A stretch of DNA of 12,030 bases, taken from assembly GCA_024276455.1 (NCBI GenBank), contig JAJRXE010000517.1, forward strand, positions 1 through 12,030. Reading direction: 5' to 3'. The translations under genes were made by a program, and so were the position numbers. The first letter of the stretch is position 1. Every line of letters starts with the position of its first letter. Origin of the DNA: Calditrichota bacterium. Its GTDB lineage: Bacteria; Calditrichota; Calditrichia; RBG-13-44-9. The notes beneath the pieces are model-generated. The model saw only the letters and a program-made list of their open reading frames with translations. It did no database searches and was not told the origin of the DNA. This document shows positions 5,888 to 12,030 of this stretch, one piece after another.

Positions 5888-8527
5888 ATGAACCTTGAAA
5901 AATTCACCATAAAGGCTCAACAGGCCATTGCTGATTCGCAACAAATTGTGATGGATTACGGACAGCAACAGATTGAGCCGGAACATGTGTTTTTAGCACT
6001 TCTGCGAGACAAGGAGGGGATTATTCCCACTCTGTTCAAAAAAATGGGAATAAATCCGGAAGATGTGGAAAACCAACTGGTTAAAAGTATTGAAAAATTT
6101 CCCCGGGTACAGGGGGCCGGAGGACAAATTTACGTCTCCGGAAATTTTAACCAGTTATTGAACCTGGCCATGAAGGAAGCCCAGGCACTCAAGGATGAGT
6201 ATGTTTCTACGGAACATTTACTGCTCGCCTTAGCCACACTGAAAGGTACGGAGGCGTTTCGCATTCTGAGTACCTTTGGTGTAAACCGGGACACCATTCT
6301 GAAAGCCTTAATGGATGTACGCGGTAAACAGCGAGTGACCGATCAAAATCCGGAAGGCAAATACATGGCCTTGCAACGCTATGCGCGAGATTTAACGGAG
6401 CTGGCCCGGCAGGGAAAACTGGATCCGGTCATTGGTCGGGACGAGGAAATCCGCCGGGTGTTGCAGGTGCTGTCCCGCCGGACGAAAAACAATCCGGTGC
6501 TTATTGGCGATCCGGGTGTTGGTAAAACCGCCATTGTGGAGGGAATTGCTCAGCGAATTGTACGGGGAGACGTACCGGACAATCTGAAAGAGAAGCGCAT
6601 TGTGGCTTTAGACATGGGCGCATTGATTGCCGGTGCGAAATTCCGGGGCGAATTTGAAGAACGTTTAAAAGCGGTGTTGAAAGAAATTCAGGAGTCGGAG
6701 GGTCAGATCATTCTTTTCATTGATGAGTTGCACACACTGGTCGGAGCCGGAGCGGCGGAGGGAGCAATTGATGCCTCCAATATGCTGAAACCGGCCCTGG
6801 CGCGGGGCGAACTGCGCTGTATTGGTGCGACTACGGTGGACGAGTACCGCAAGTACATCGAAAAAGATGCGGCGCTGGAACGGCGTTTCCAACCGATCCT
6901 GGTGGATGAGCCCAGTGTGGAAGACACCATTTCCATTTTGCGGGGATTGAAAGAAAAGTACGAGGTGCACCACGGAGTTAAAATTACCGATGCCGCCATT
7001 ATTGCAGCGGCAACCCTGTCGCACCGTTACATTACCGACCGCTTTTTACCGGACAAAGCGATTGACCTGATTGACGAGGCAGCCTCGCGCCTGCGAATTG
7101 AAATCAACTCCATGCCGGAAGAGCTCGATGAGATTGAACGACGGATTAAACAGATTGAAATTGAAATGGTGGCGCTCAAGAAAGACAAGTCCGAAGGCGC
7201 CCAGGAACGTTTGCAGAAATTGCAGGAAGAGTTGGCTAATTTGCAAGAAGAGCGCAATCGGCTGCATAGCCACTGGATGATGGAAAAAGAAATGATTCAG
7301 AAAATCCGGGATCTGAAAACCGAAATCGACCAGTTGCGCATTGAAATGGAGAAGGCGGAGCGCGCGGGAGATCTGAATCGGGTAGCCGAAATCAAGTACG
7401 GATTGATTCCCCAAAAGGAACAGGAGCTAAAAGAAGCCAACAAGAAGCTGCAGGAAATCCAGAAAGACCGCAAAATGCTCAAAGAGGAAGTGGACGAGGA
7501 AGACATTGCCGAAATCGTCAGTCGCTGGACGGGCATTCCGGTGTCCCGGATGCTGGAAAGTGAACGGGAAAAATTGCTAAAAATAGAAGAGCGTCTGGCG
7601 CAACGGGTCGTGGGACAGGAGGAAGCCATTCGAGCCGTGGCCAACGCCATTCGGCGCTCCCGGGCCGGGCTGGCGGATAAGAACCGTCCCATTGGTTCTT
7701 TCATCTTCCTGGGGCCCACCGGGGTGGGTAAAACCGAACTGGCGCGGGCGCTGGCCGAATTCCTCTTCGACGACGAAAATGCCATGGTGCGAATCGACAT
7801 GTCCGAATATATGGAACGCCATTCGGTCTCCCGTTTGATTGGTGCCCCTCCGGGCTATGTGGGTTACGACGAAGGCGGACAGCTTACCGAGGCCATTCGC
7901 CGCAAACCGTACTCGGTGGTGCTGCTGGACGAAATTGAGAAAGCGCATCCAGAGGTATTCAACATCTTGTTGCAGGTTTTGGACGACGGACGCTTAACCG
8001 ATAACAAAGGGCACGTGGTGAACTTCAAAAACACCATCATCATCATGACGTCGAACCTCGGTGCGCATCTAATTCTGGAAAAATCGCAGCGAATGGACGA
8101 ACACAATCGCGAGGAGCTCTACCGCGAGATGCGCGAAGAGACGCTCCAGTTGCTCCGTCAACAGTTGAAACCGGAATTCCTGAACCGGGTGGACGAGATC
8201 ATTGTCTTCCACAGCTTGAGTCGTCAGGACATCAAGAAGATTGTGGATCTGCAAATCGAACGGATCCGAAAGCAGCTGGCCGAACAGGGCCTGGATATTG
8301 TTCTGACCGAGGAAGCCAAAGATCATCTGGCCGAAATCGGGTACGACCCTGCTTTTGGTGCGCGACCGTTGAAACGGGTCATTCAACGGGAAATTCTCGA
8401 CAAACTGGCGCTGGAAATCCTGGCTGGAAAATTCCACAAAGGCCAGACCATTCAGGTGGACTACCAGAACGGCGAGATTGTGTTTAACACGTTCGAAGAA
8501 GTGAAGGAAGAAATTGAAGCGGAGTGA
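5888..8527 (+). CDS. clpB: ATP-dependent disaggregase ClpB (Hsp100)
   Basis: This 879-residue protein is slightly longer than E. coli ClpB (857). It is the cytoplasmic hexameric AAA+ disaggregase that, with DnaK, pulls proteins out of aggregates. Residues 1-145 are the Clp N-domain repeat pair (KFTIKAQQAI, IEPEHVFLALL, STEHLLLAL). NBD1 has Walker A GDPGVGKT (207-214) and Walker B LFIDELH (276-282). The coiled-coil M-domain (about 395-535) is rich in E/K heptads and separates ClpB from ClpA/ClpC. NBD2 has GPTGVGKT (609-616), pore loop GYVGYDEGG (656-664), Walker B LLDEIEK and sensor-2 GARPLKR. The NBD1 pore loop reads KFRGEFEER, with phenylalanine (252) where tyrosine is common; this should still grip substrate. 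No ClpP-binding loop is evident. It lies 199 bases after the activator gene, behind a sigma-54-like and a sigma-70-like promoter, and is followed without terminator by an HtrA protease, consistent with a shared protein-quality-control role. Confidence 0.98.
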   Translation: MNLEKFTIKAQQAIADSQQIVMDYGQQQIEPEHVFLALLRDKEGIIPTLFKKMGINPEDVENQLVKSIEKFPRVQGAGGQIYVSGNFNQLLNLAMKEAQALKDEYVSTEHLLLALATLKGTEAFRILSTFGVNRDTILKALMDVRGKQRVTDQNPEGKYMALQRYARDLTELARQGKLDPVIGRDEEIRRVLQVLSRRTKNNPVLIGDPGVGKTAIVEGIAQRIVRGDVPDNLKEKRIVALDMGALIAGAKFRGEFEERLKAVLKEIQESEGQIILFIDELHTLVGAGAAEGAIDASNMLKPALARGELRCIGATTVDEYRKYIEKDAALERRFQPILVDEPSVEDTISILRGLKEKYEVHHGVKITDAAIIAAATLSHRYITDRFLPDKAIDLIDEAASRLRIEINSMPEELDEIERRIKQIEIEMVALKKDKSEGAQERLQKLQEELANLQEERNRLHSHWMMEKEMIQKIRDLKTEIDQLRIEMEKAERAGDLNRVAEIKYGLIPQKEQELKEANKKLQEIQKDRKMLKEEVDEEDIAEIVSRWTGIPVSRMLESEREKLLKIEERLAQRVVGQEEAIRAVANAIRRSRAGLADKNRPIGSFIFLGPTGVGKTELARALAEFLFDDENAMVRIDMSEYMERHSVSRLIGAPPGYVGYDEGGQLTEAIRRKPYSVVLLDEIEKAHPEVFNILLQVLDDGRLTDNKGHVVNFKNTIIIMTSNLGAHLILEKSQRMDEHNREELYREMREETLQLLRQQLKPEFLNRVDEIIVFHSLSRQDIKKIVDLQIERIRKQLAEQGLDIVLTEEAKDHLAEIGYDPAFGARPLKRVIQREILDKLALEILAGKFHKGQTIQVDYQNGEIVFNTFEEVKEEIEAE

Positions 8528-8613
8528 AACCGATTGAAAAGTAGAAAGTTGTAATAGTCAGAGTTTGCGCGCTGTTTGGTGATGAAAGAATCGCTAAAAG
8601 AAAGGAGTAAAGT

Positions 8614-10146
8614 ATGAAAAAATCACAAATATTACGTTACGGAATCCTGTTTGTCATCCTTGGGGTGGTAATCGGTTTGATTCTTTCGGCTGAGTTGAAC
8701 TGGACCCAGCATTCGAGTGCGAATTCGCCGGCGGGGGAAGAAACCAGTCAACCAGCCGCGACCGAAACACCGGTCGCCGTTGGTAACCTGACTGGACAGG
8801 AAATTTTAAATCTGCTGAGTCAGACTTTTGCCGACGTTGCCGAACGGGTAAACCCTTCGGTGGTTACCATTTTTACCGAAACCACGGTGAATATTCGGTC
8901 GCCCTTCGAAGATTTTTTCGGAGATGAATTCTTCCGCCAATTCTTTAATTTGCCGGAGAATGGCAATCGCAATCGGACGTTTAAACAAATGGGGCTGGGT
9001 TCGGGCGTGATTGTGGATCCCAACGGTATTATTCTGACCAACAACCACGTGATAAAGGGAGCAGACGACATTAAAGTCCGCCTGATGGACGGAACGGAAT
9101 ATAAGGCCGAGGTGAAAGGCACCGATCCGCGGACGGACGTGGCGGTGATTAAAATAGACGCCAAGAATCTGCCGGCCATTAAGTTCGGTGATTCGGACAA
9201 AGCCCGGGTTGGAGAGTGGGTGCTGGCCATCGGATCGCCGCTTTCTCCGGAACTGGCCCATACTGTTACTTCCGGGATTATTAGCGCGAAGGGGCGTTCG
9301 GCGGTGGGACTGGATCTCGCTTACGGAGATTTCATCCAGACTGATGCGGCCATCAATCCGGGAAATTCCGGCGGACCGCTCGTTAATCTGCGCGGCGAAC
9401 TCATCGGAATCAACACCGCTATTGCCACCCGGAATGGTGGATTCATGGGAATCGGCTTTGCCATTCCCTCCAATCTGGCTAAAAAAATCATGAACGATAT
9501 TCTGGAAAAGGGACGGGTTACCCGCGGTTGGCTGGGAGTGTACATTCAAGATTTAAAACCGGAATTGGCCAAAGCCCTGGGACTGGAAAAAAGCGGCGGG
9601 GTGTTGATCTCCAGTGTACAGGACGATAGTCCGGCCCAGAAAGCCGGCCTCAAACCGGAGGACGTGATTATTAAATTCAACGGGAAGAAGGTACAAAATA
9701 CCCGCCAGTTAAGTACCTGGGTGGCTACAGCTGGTCCGGGAGCCCGGGTAAAATTGACCATTCTGCGCGACGGGAAAGAGAAAGAAATTACCGTTAAATT
9801 GGGTGAATTGCCGGAAGGGAAAGAAATAGCCGCCAAAGAGGAACCATCTTCGGCGGAAAAGATCGGGATCACCGTCTCCAACATTACACCGGAGCTGGTT
9901 AACCGCTACGATCTGAAAGTGAAAAAAGATGCGGTGGTCATAACCCAAGTGGAACCGGGAAGTCCGGCCATGATGGCTGGTTTGCGGCCGGGACAGGTGA
10001 TTCTGAAGATTAACCGCAAAACCGTCAAAAATGTGAGCGATTTCAACAAAATCATGAAGAAGGTGAAAGAGGGCGACACGGTATTATTTTACATCCAGCA
10101 GGGTGAAGCCCGAATATTCATTGCTCTGACAGTGCCAAAAGAATAA
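8614..10146 (+). CDS. Do/HtrA-family serine protease with two PDZ domains
   Basis: This 510-residue protein is of the DegP/DegQ type. An N-terminal hydrophobic stretch (about 8-25) is a signal peptide or membrane anchor, placing the protease outside the cytoplasmic membrane; a low-complexity linker follows (about 31-58). The chymotrypsin-like domain has an intact triad: His145 in ILTNNHVIKGA, Asp175 in RTDVAVIKI, and Ser252 in INPGNSGGPL. The acidic and aromatic segment PFEDFFGDEFFRQFF (97-111) corresponds to the LA-loop region of DegP-like proteins. PDZ1 spans about 302-397 (RGWLGVYIQDL) and PDZ2 about 415-507. Such proteases degrade or chaperone misfolded envelope proteins. GAAAGGAGT upstream sets the ATG. 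It follows clpB by 86 bases with no terminator or convincing promoter between, so co-transcription is likely, pairing cytoplasmic and envelope quality control. A strong terminator follows. It could be named degP or degQ; I leave the symbol open. Confidence 0.96.
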   Translation: MKKSQILRYGILFVILGVVIGLILSAELNWTQHSSANSPAGEETSQPAATETPVAVGNLTGQEILNLLSQTFADVAERVNPSVVTIFTETTVNIRSPFEDFFGDEFFRQFFNLPENGNRNRTFKQMGLGSGVIVDPNGIILTNNHVIKGADDIKVRLMDGTEYKAEVKGTDPRTDVAVIKIDAKNLPAIKFGDSDKARVGEWVLAIGSPLSPELAHTVTSGIISAKGRSAVGLDLAYGDFIQTDAAINPGNSGGPLVNLRGELIGINTAIATRNGGFMGIGFAIPSNLAKKIMNDILEKGRVTRGWLGVYIQDLKPELAKALGLEKSGGVLISSVQDDSPAQKAGLKPEDVIIKFNGKKVQNTRQLSTWVATAGPGARVKLTILRDGKEKEITVKLGELPEGKEIAAKEEPSSAEKIGITVSNITPELVNRYDLKVKKDAVVITQVEPGSPAMMAGLRPGQVILKINRKTVKNVSDFNKIMKKVKEGDTVLFYIQQGEARIFIALTVPKE

Positions 10147-10163
10147 TTGACATTCCTTCTTGT

Positions 10164-10203
10164 AAAAAGGTGGTTGAACCGGCTGGTTTAACCACCTTTT
10201 TTA
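10164..10203 (+). terminator. Strong rho-independent terminator after the HtrA gene
   Basis: Bases 10164-10180 pair with 10185-10201 over 17 base pairs (one G-T wobble) around a GGCT loop. The A-tract on the 5' side and T-tract on the 3' side make it potentially bidirectional, but no minus-strand gene uses it. It closes the TPR-activator-clpB-HtrA block. Confidence 0.94.
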
Positions 10204-10210
10204 TTTTCGA

Positions 10211-10268
10211 GCCTTCGGTTAAACTTTTCGGCACCGGCAAGACAGTACCTGCCTCGGGAGTTAAACTT
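10211..10268 (+). repeat. Imperfect direct repeat upstream of the phosphofructokinase gene
   Basis: GCCTTCGGTTAAACTT (10211-10226) is echoed by GCCTCGGGAGTTAAACTT (10251-10268). The TTAAACTT cores begin 42 bases apart, about four helical turns. The pair lies between the preceding terminator and the candidate pfk promoter, where tandem regulator sites could sit. It may be chance. Confidence 0.3.
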
Positions 10269-10282
10269 CCCATAAATTTCAA

Positions 10283-10311
10283 TTCCATTATGCCGATAAA
10301 AATATTATATT
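10283..10311 (+). promoter_or_regulatory. Weak candidate promoter for the phosphofructokinase gene
   Basis: TATATT (10306-10311) is a good -10 element, and TTCCAT (10283-10288) is a poor -35 at 17-base spacing. A promoter is expected here because a terminator lies upstream. The leader would be about 95 bases, with no riboswitch that I recognise. Confidence 0.25.
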
Positions 10312-10411
10312 GGCGAGTTGTAAAAGAGGCGGCTCGTCCGATCCAATATTCTTAACCGGGGAGAATAATCACATTAGCGAAAATAGAGTATCAAGCTGGA
10401 AGGAGAAAATT

Positions 10412-11506
10412 ATGGCGAAACGACGCATCGGCATTTTAACAGGCGGGGGAGATTGCCCGGGTTTAAATGCGGTAATTCGCGGCGTGACCAAAACAGCGAT
10501 TAACCGCTACGGAATGGAAGTGATTGGTTTTCAGGATGGATTTGAGGGACTCATAGAAAATCGCTTTAAATTTTTAACCTTCGAAGAGGTTTCCGGTATT
10601 TTAACTCAGGGTGGAACCATTCTGGGTAGTAGCAATAAAGCCAATCCCTTTGCCCATATTGTAATTGAAAACGGAAAAAAGGTAGTGAAGGACGTTTCCG
10701 ATGAAACCATGCAATTGTACGAAGATCTGGATTTGGAGGCGCTGATTTGCGTGGGGGGCGACGGGACCATGACGATTGCCGGGATGCTGGCGGAAAAAGG
10801 AGCCAACGTGGTTGGGGTTCCCAAAACAATTGACAAAGATCTGGAAGAAACCGACACCACTTTTGGGTTTGACACCGCGCGACTGGTTGCCACCGAAGCA
10901 ATTGACCGGTTGCACACCACCGCCCAATCGCACCACCGGGTTATGGTGGTGGAAGTAATGGGGCGAAATGCCGGTTGGCTGGCCCTTGAATCCGGAATTG
11001 CGGGCGGCGGCGATATTATTCTGATTCCGGAAATCCCTTACCAGATTGAAGAAATATTCCGGGTGGTGCGCCAGCGCGGCCGCTTTGGAAAGCGATTCAG
11101 CATTATTGTGGTGGCCGAAGGCGCCAAACCGGAAGGCGGCGAGCAGGTGATTAATAAAATTGTGGAAGACAGCCCCGAACAAATACGTCTGGGAGGCATT
11201 AGTCACATTATCGCTGACCAGATTGAGCGGGAAACCGGCATCGAGAGTCGAGTAGCGATTCTGGGGCATCTCCAACGAGGCGGAACGCCCACCCCGTTAG
11301 ACCGAATTCTGGCAACCCGTTTTGCCGTGAAGGCAATGGAGCTGGTGGAACAGAAGAAATTCAACGAGATGGTGGCCATTAAGGGCAACGAGATTGTTTC
11401 GGTTCCCATTAAAAATGTAATGGGACGCCAAAAATTGGTACCGCTGGACTGTCCGCTGATTGATGCGGGATTGTCCGTGGGGACTAATTTTGGAATCAAA
11501 ATGTAA
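10412..11506 (+). CDS. 6-phosphofructokinase, mixed-substrate group III
   Basis: This 364-residue enzyme phosphorylates fructose 6-phosphate to fructose 1,6-bisphosphate. Family motifs are GILTGGGDCPGLN (7-19), GGDGT (115-119), VPKTIDKDL (136-144) with catalytic Asp141, VEVMGRNAGWLAL (180-192), and LGHLQRGGTPTPLDR (284-298). The length and the PKTID motif place it in the TIGR02483 mixed-substrate group rather than the 320-residue E. coli PfkA type. Gly118 (E. coli position 104) is the ATP-type residue, whereas Lys138 (position 124) is the one usual in PPi-type enzymes. This mixed pair occurs in group members reported as ATP-dependent, so I favour ATP, but PPi is possible. Lys142 replaces the common Asn of TIDND. 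GGAAGGAGA (10398-10406) sets the ATG; an upstream in-frame start would add 34 unconserved residues. It is apparently monocistronic, between two terminators. Confidence 0.95.
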   Translation: MAKRRIGILTGGGDCPGLNAVIRGVTKTAINRYGMEVIGFQDGFEGLIENRFKFLTFEEVSGILTQGGTILGSSNKANPFAHIVIENGKKVVKDVSDETMQLYEDLDLEALICVGGDGTMTIAGMLAEKGANVVGVPKTIDKDLEETDTTFGFDTARLVATEAIDRLHTTAQSHHRVMVVEVMGRNAGWLALESGIAGGGDIILIPEIPYQIEEIFRVVRQRGRFGKRFSIIVVAEGAKPEGGEQVINKIVEDSPEQIRLGGISHIIADQIERETGIESRVAILGHLQRGGTPTPLDRILATRFAVKAMELVEQKKFNEMVAIKGNEIVSVPIKNVMGRQKLVPLDCPLIDAGLSVGTNFGIKM

Positions 11507-11527
11507 TCCAGGCGACCCAATGTTTTG

Positions 11528-11564
11528 AACCGGCCCTGCTGGTGTAATTCGGGGCTGGTTTTTT
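11528..11564 (+). terminator. Rho-independent terminator after the phosphofructokinase gene
   Basis: AACCGGCCC (11528-11536) pairs with GGGCTGGTT (11552-11560), with one G-T wobble, and six T (11559-11564) follow. The loop is about 15 bases. Confidence 0.88.
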
Positions 11565-11639
11565 ATTCAAGGAAACACTGAGTTACCTAAACATTTATTA
11601 TTCCAGAAATTAACCGGATCTTTGTCCCAGAATATTCCC

Positions 11640-11668
11640 TTGACAATACACCCAGAGGACGTTATTTT
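11640..11668 (+). promoter_or_regulatory. Sigma-70-type promoter of the sirtuin gene
   Basis: A consensus TTGACA (11640-11645) is followed after 17 bases by TATTTT (11663-11668). The predicted start site is about 15-20 bases before the ATG. This is the best -35/-10 match in the window. Confidence 0.55.
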
Positions 11669-11691
11669 TTCGCGATTAGGGAGAAAGAACG

Positions 11692-12030
11692 ATGATATCG
11701 AAGGAAGTTCGCGAGCGGATTAAAAACGCTCGCTTCATCGGTGTTCTGACCGGGGCGGGCATTTCGGCAGCCAGTGGCGTGCCTACTTTCCGGGGGAAAA
11801 ATGGCTTGTGGCGCAACTACCGTCCCGAGGAGTTGGCTACCTTCTCAGCATTCCAGCGCAATCCCCATCTGGTGTGGGAGTGGTATCTTTGGCGCCGTTC
11901 GATTATTCGCAACGTGCAGCCCAATGCCGGACATTATGCCCTGAAAGAATTGGAAGAAATGATTCCTCATTTGACCATTATTACCCAGAATGTCGACAAC
12001 CTGCACCAACAGGCCGGTAACCGCAATGTC
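11692..12030 (+). CDS. NAD-dependent protein deacylase, sirtuin class III (3' end outside window)
   Basis: The first 113 codons are present and the frame runs off the right edge. The start has AGGGAG eight bases upstream. Sirtuins use NAD+ to remove acyl groups from lysines. Seen here are the NAD-binding GAGISAASGVPTFRG (21-35) with GLW, and TQNVDNLH (98-105). The WEWYLWRR segment gives Tyr65 and Arg68, the YxxR pair that in CobB and human SIRT5 binds the carboxylate of succinyl- or malonyl-lysine. A desuccinylase/demalonylase activity is therefore likely in addition to any deacetylation. The catalytic histidine and the zinc-binding cysteines lie beyond the window, so integrity cannot be confirmed. 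The gene begins a new unit after the phosphofructokinase terminator, with its own promoter. cobB would be a natural name. Confidence 0.94.
   Translation, partial: MISKEVRERIKNARFIGVLTGAGISAASGVPTFRGKNGLWRNYRPEELATFSAFQRNPHLVWEWYLWRRSIIRNVQPNAGHYALKELEEMIPHLTIITQNVDNLHQQAGNRNV

Noticed and set aside
8806..9549. Long antisense open frame (247 codons) inside the HtrA gene
   Set aside because: It overlaps an intact protease with full triad and PDZ domains. Its translation has no recognisable domain and it lacks a ribosome site.
10601..11275. Antisense open frame (224 codons) inside the phosphofructokinase gene
   Set aside because: It is a shadow of a well-conserved enzyme in the opposite frame, with no independent coding evidence.
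1..12030. tRNA, rRNA, CRISPR array, insertion sequence, phage or defence genes
   Set aside because: No cloverleaf, regular spaced repeats, transposase, integrase or terminal repeats were recognised on either strand.

Overview
This window looks like ordinary bacterial chromosome. It holds eleven protein genes, all on the plus strand, closely packed and separated by clear rho-independent terminators. G+C is about half by eye. A tetraheme c-type cytochrome with a signal peptide and a periplasmic-type HtrA protease suggest a respiring bacterium with an outer compartment. The NtrC-type activator and a sigma-54-like promoter imply that the organism has sigma-54. The lineage cannot be fixed from sequence alone. 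My weak guess is the Calditrichota/FCB neighbourhood or a similar deep thermophile-rich group. There is no transposon, phage, CRISPR, tRNA or rRNA.

Layout. (1) 1-567: the 3' end of asnS and its terminator. (2) About 589-2366: a SLOG/LOG-like nucleotide-binding protein, acylphosphatase, adenine phosphoribosyltransferase and a cysteine-free ArsR-type repressor, spaced like an operon. (3) 2406-3120: a palindrome-rich promoter region, a tetraheme cytochrome of the c554 type, and a terminator. (4) 3177-10203: a stretch bounded by terminators, with a TPR protein, an orphan sigma-54-dependent response regulator, the ClpB disaggregase and a Do/HtrA protease with two PDZ domains. (5) 10211-11564: a 6-phosphofructokinase of the mixed-substrate group III with its own promoter region and terminator. 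(6) 11640 to the end: a good sigma-70 promoter and the 5' part of a sirtuin of the CobB/SIRT5 type.

The most interesting point is in block 4. A well-formed -24/-12 (sigma-54) promoter, TGGCATAGAAACTGCAT, lies just upstream of clpB. A CTGCC-N5-GGCAG dyad sits about 143 bases before the predicted start site, the usual distance for an enhancer bound by an NtrC-family activator. The gene immediately upstream encodes such an activator, with no histidine kinase beside it. This suggests a local circuit in which the activator, perhaps with its TPR neighbour, drives the protein-quality-control pair clpB-htrA. That is inference from sequence. A sigma-70-like promoter in the same gap could give basal expression.
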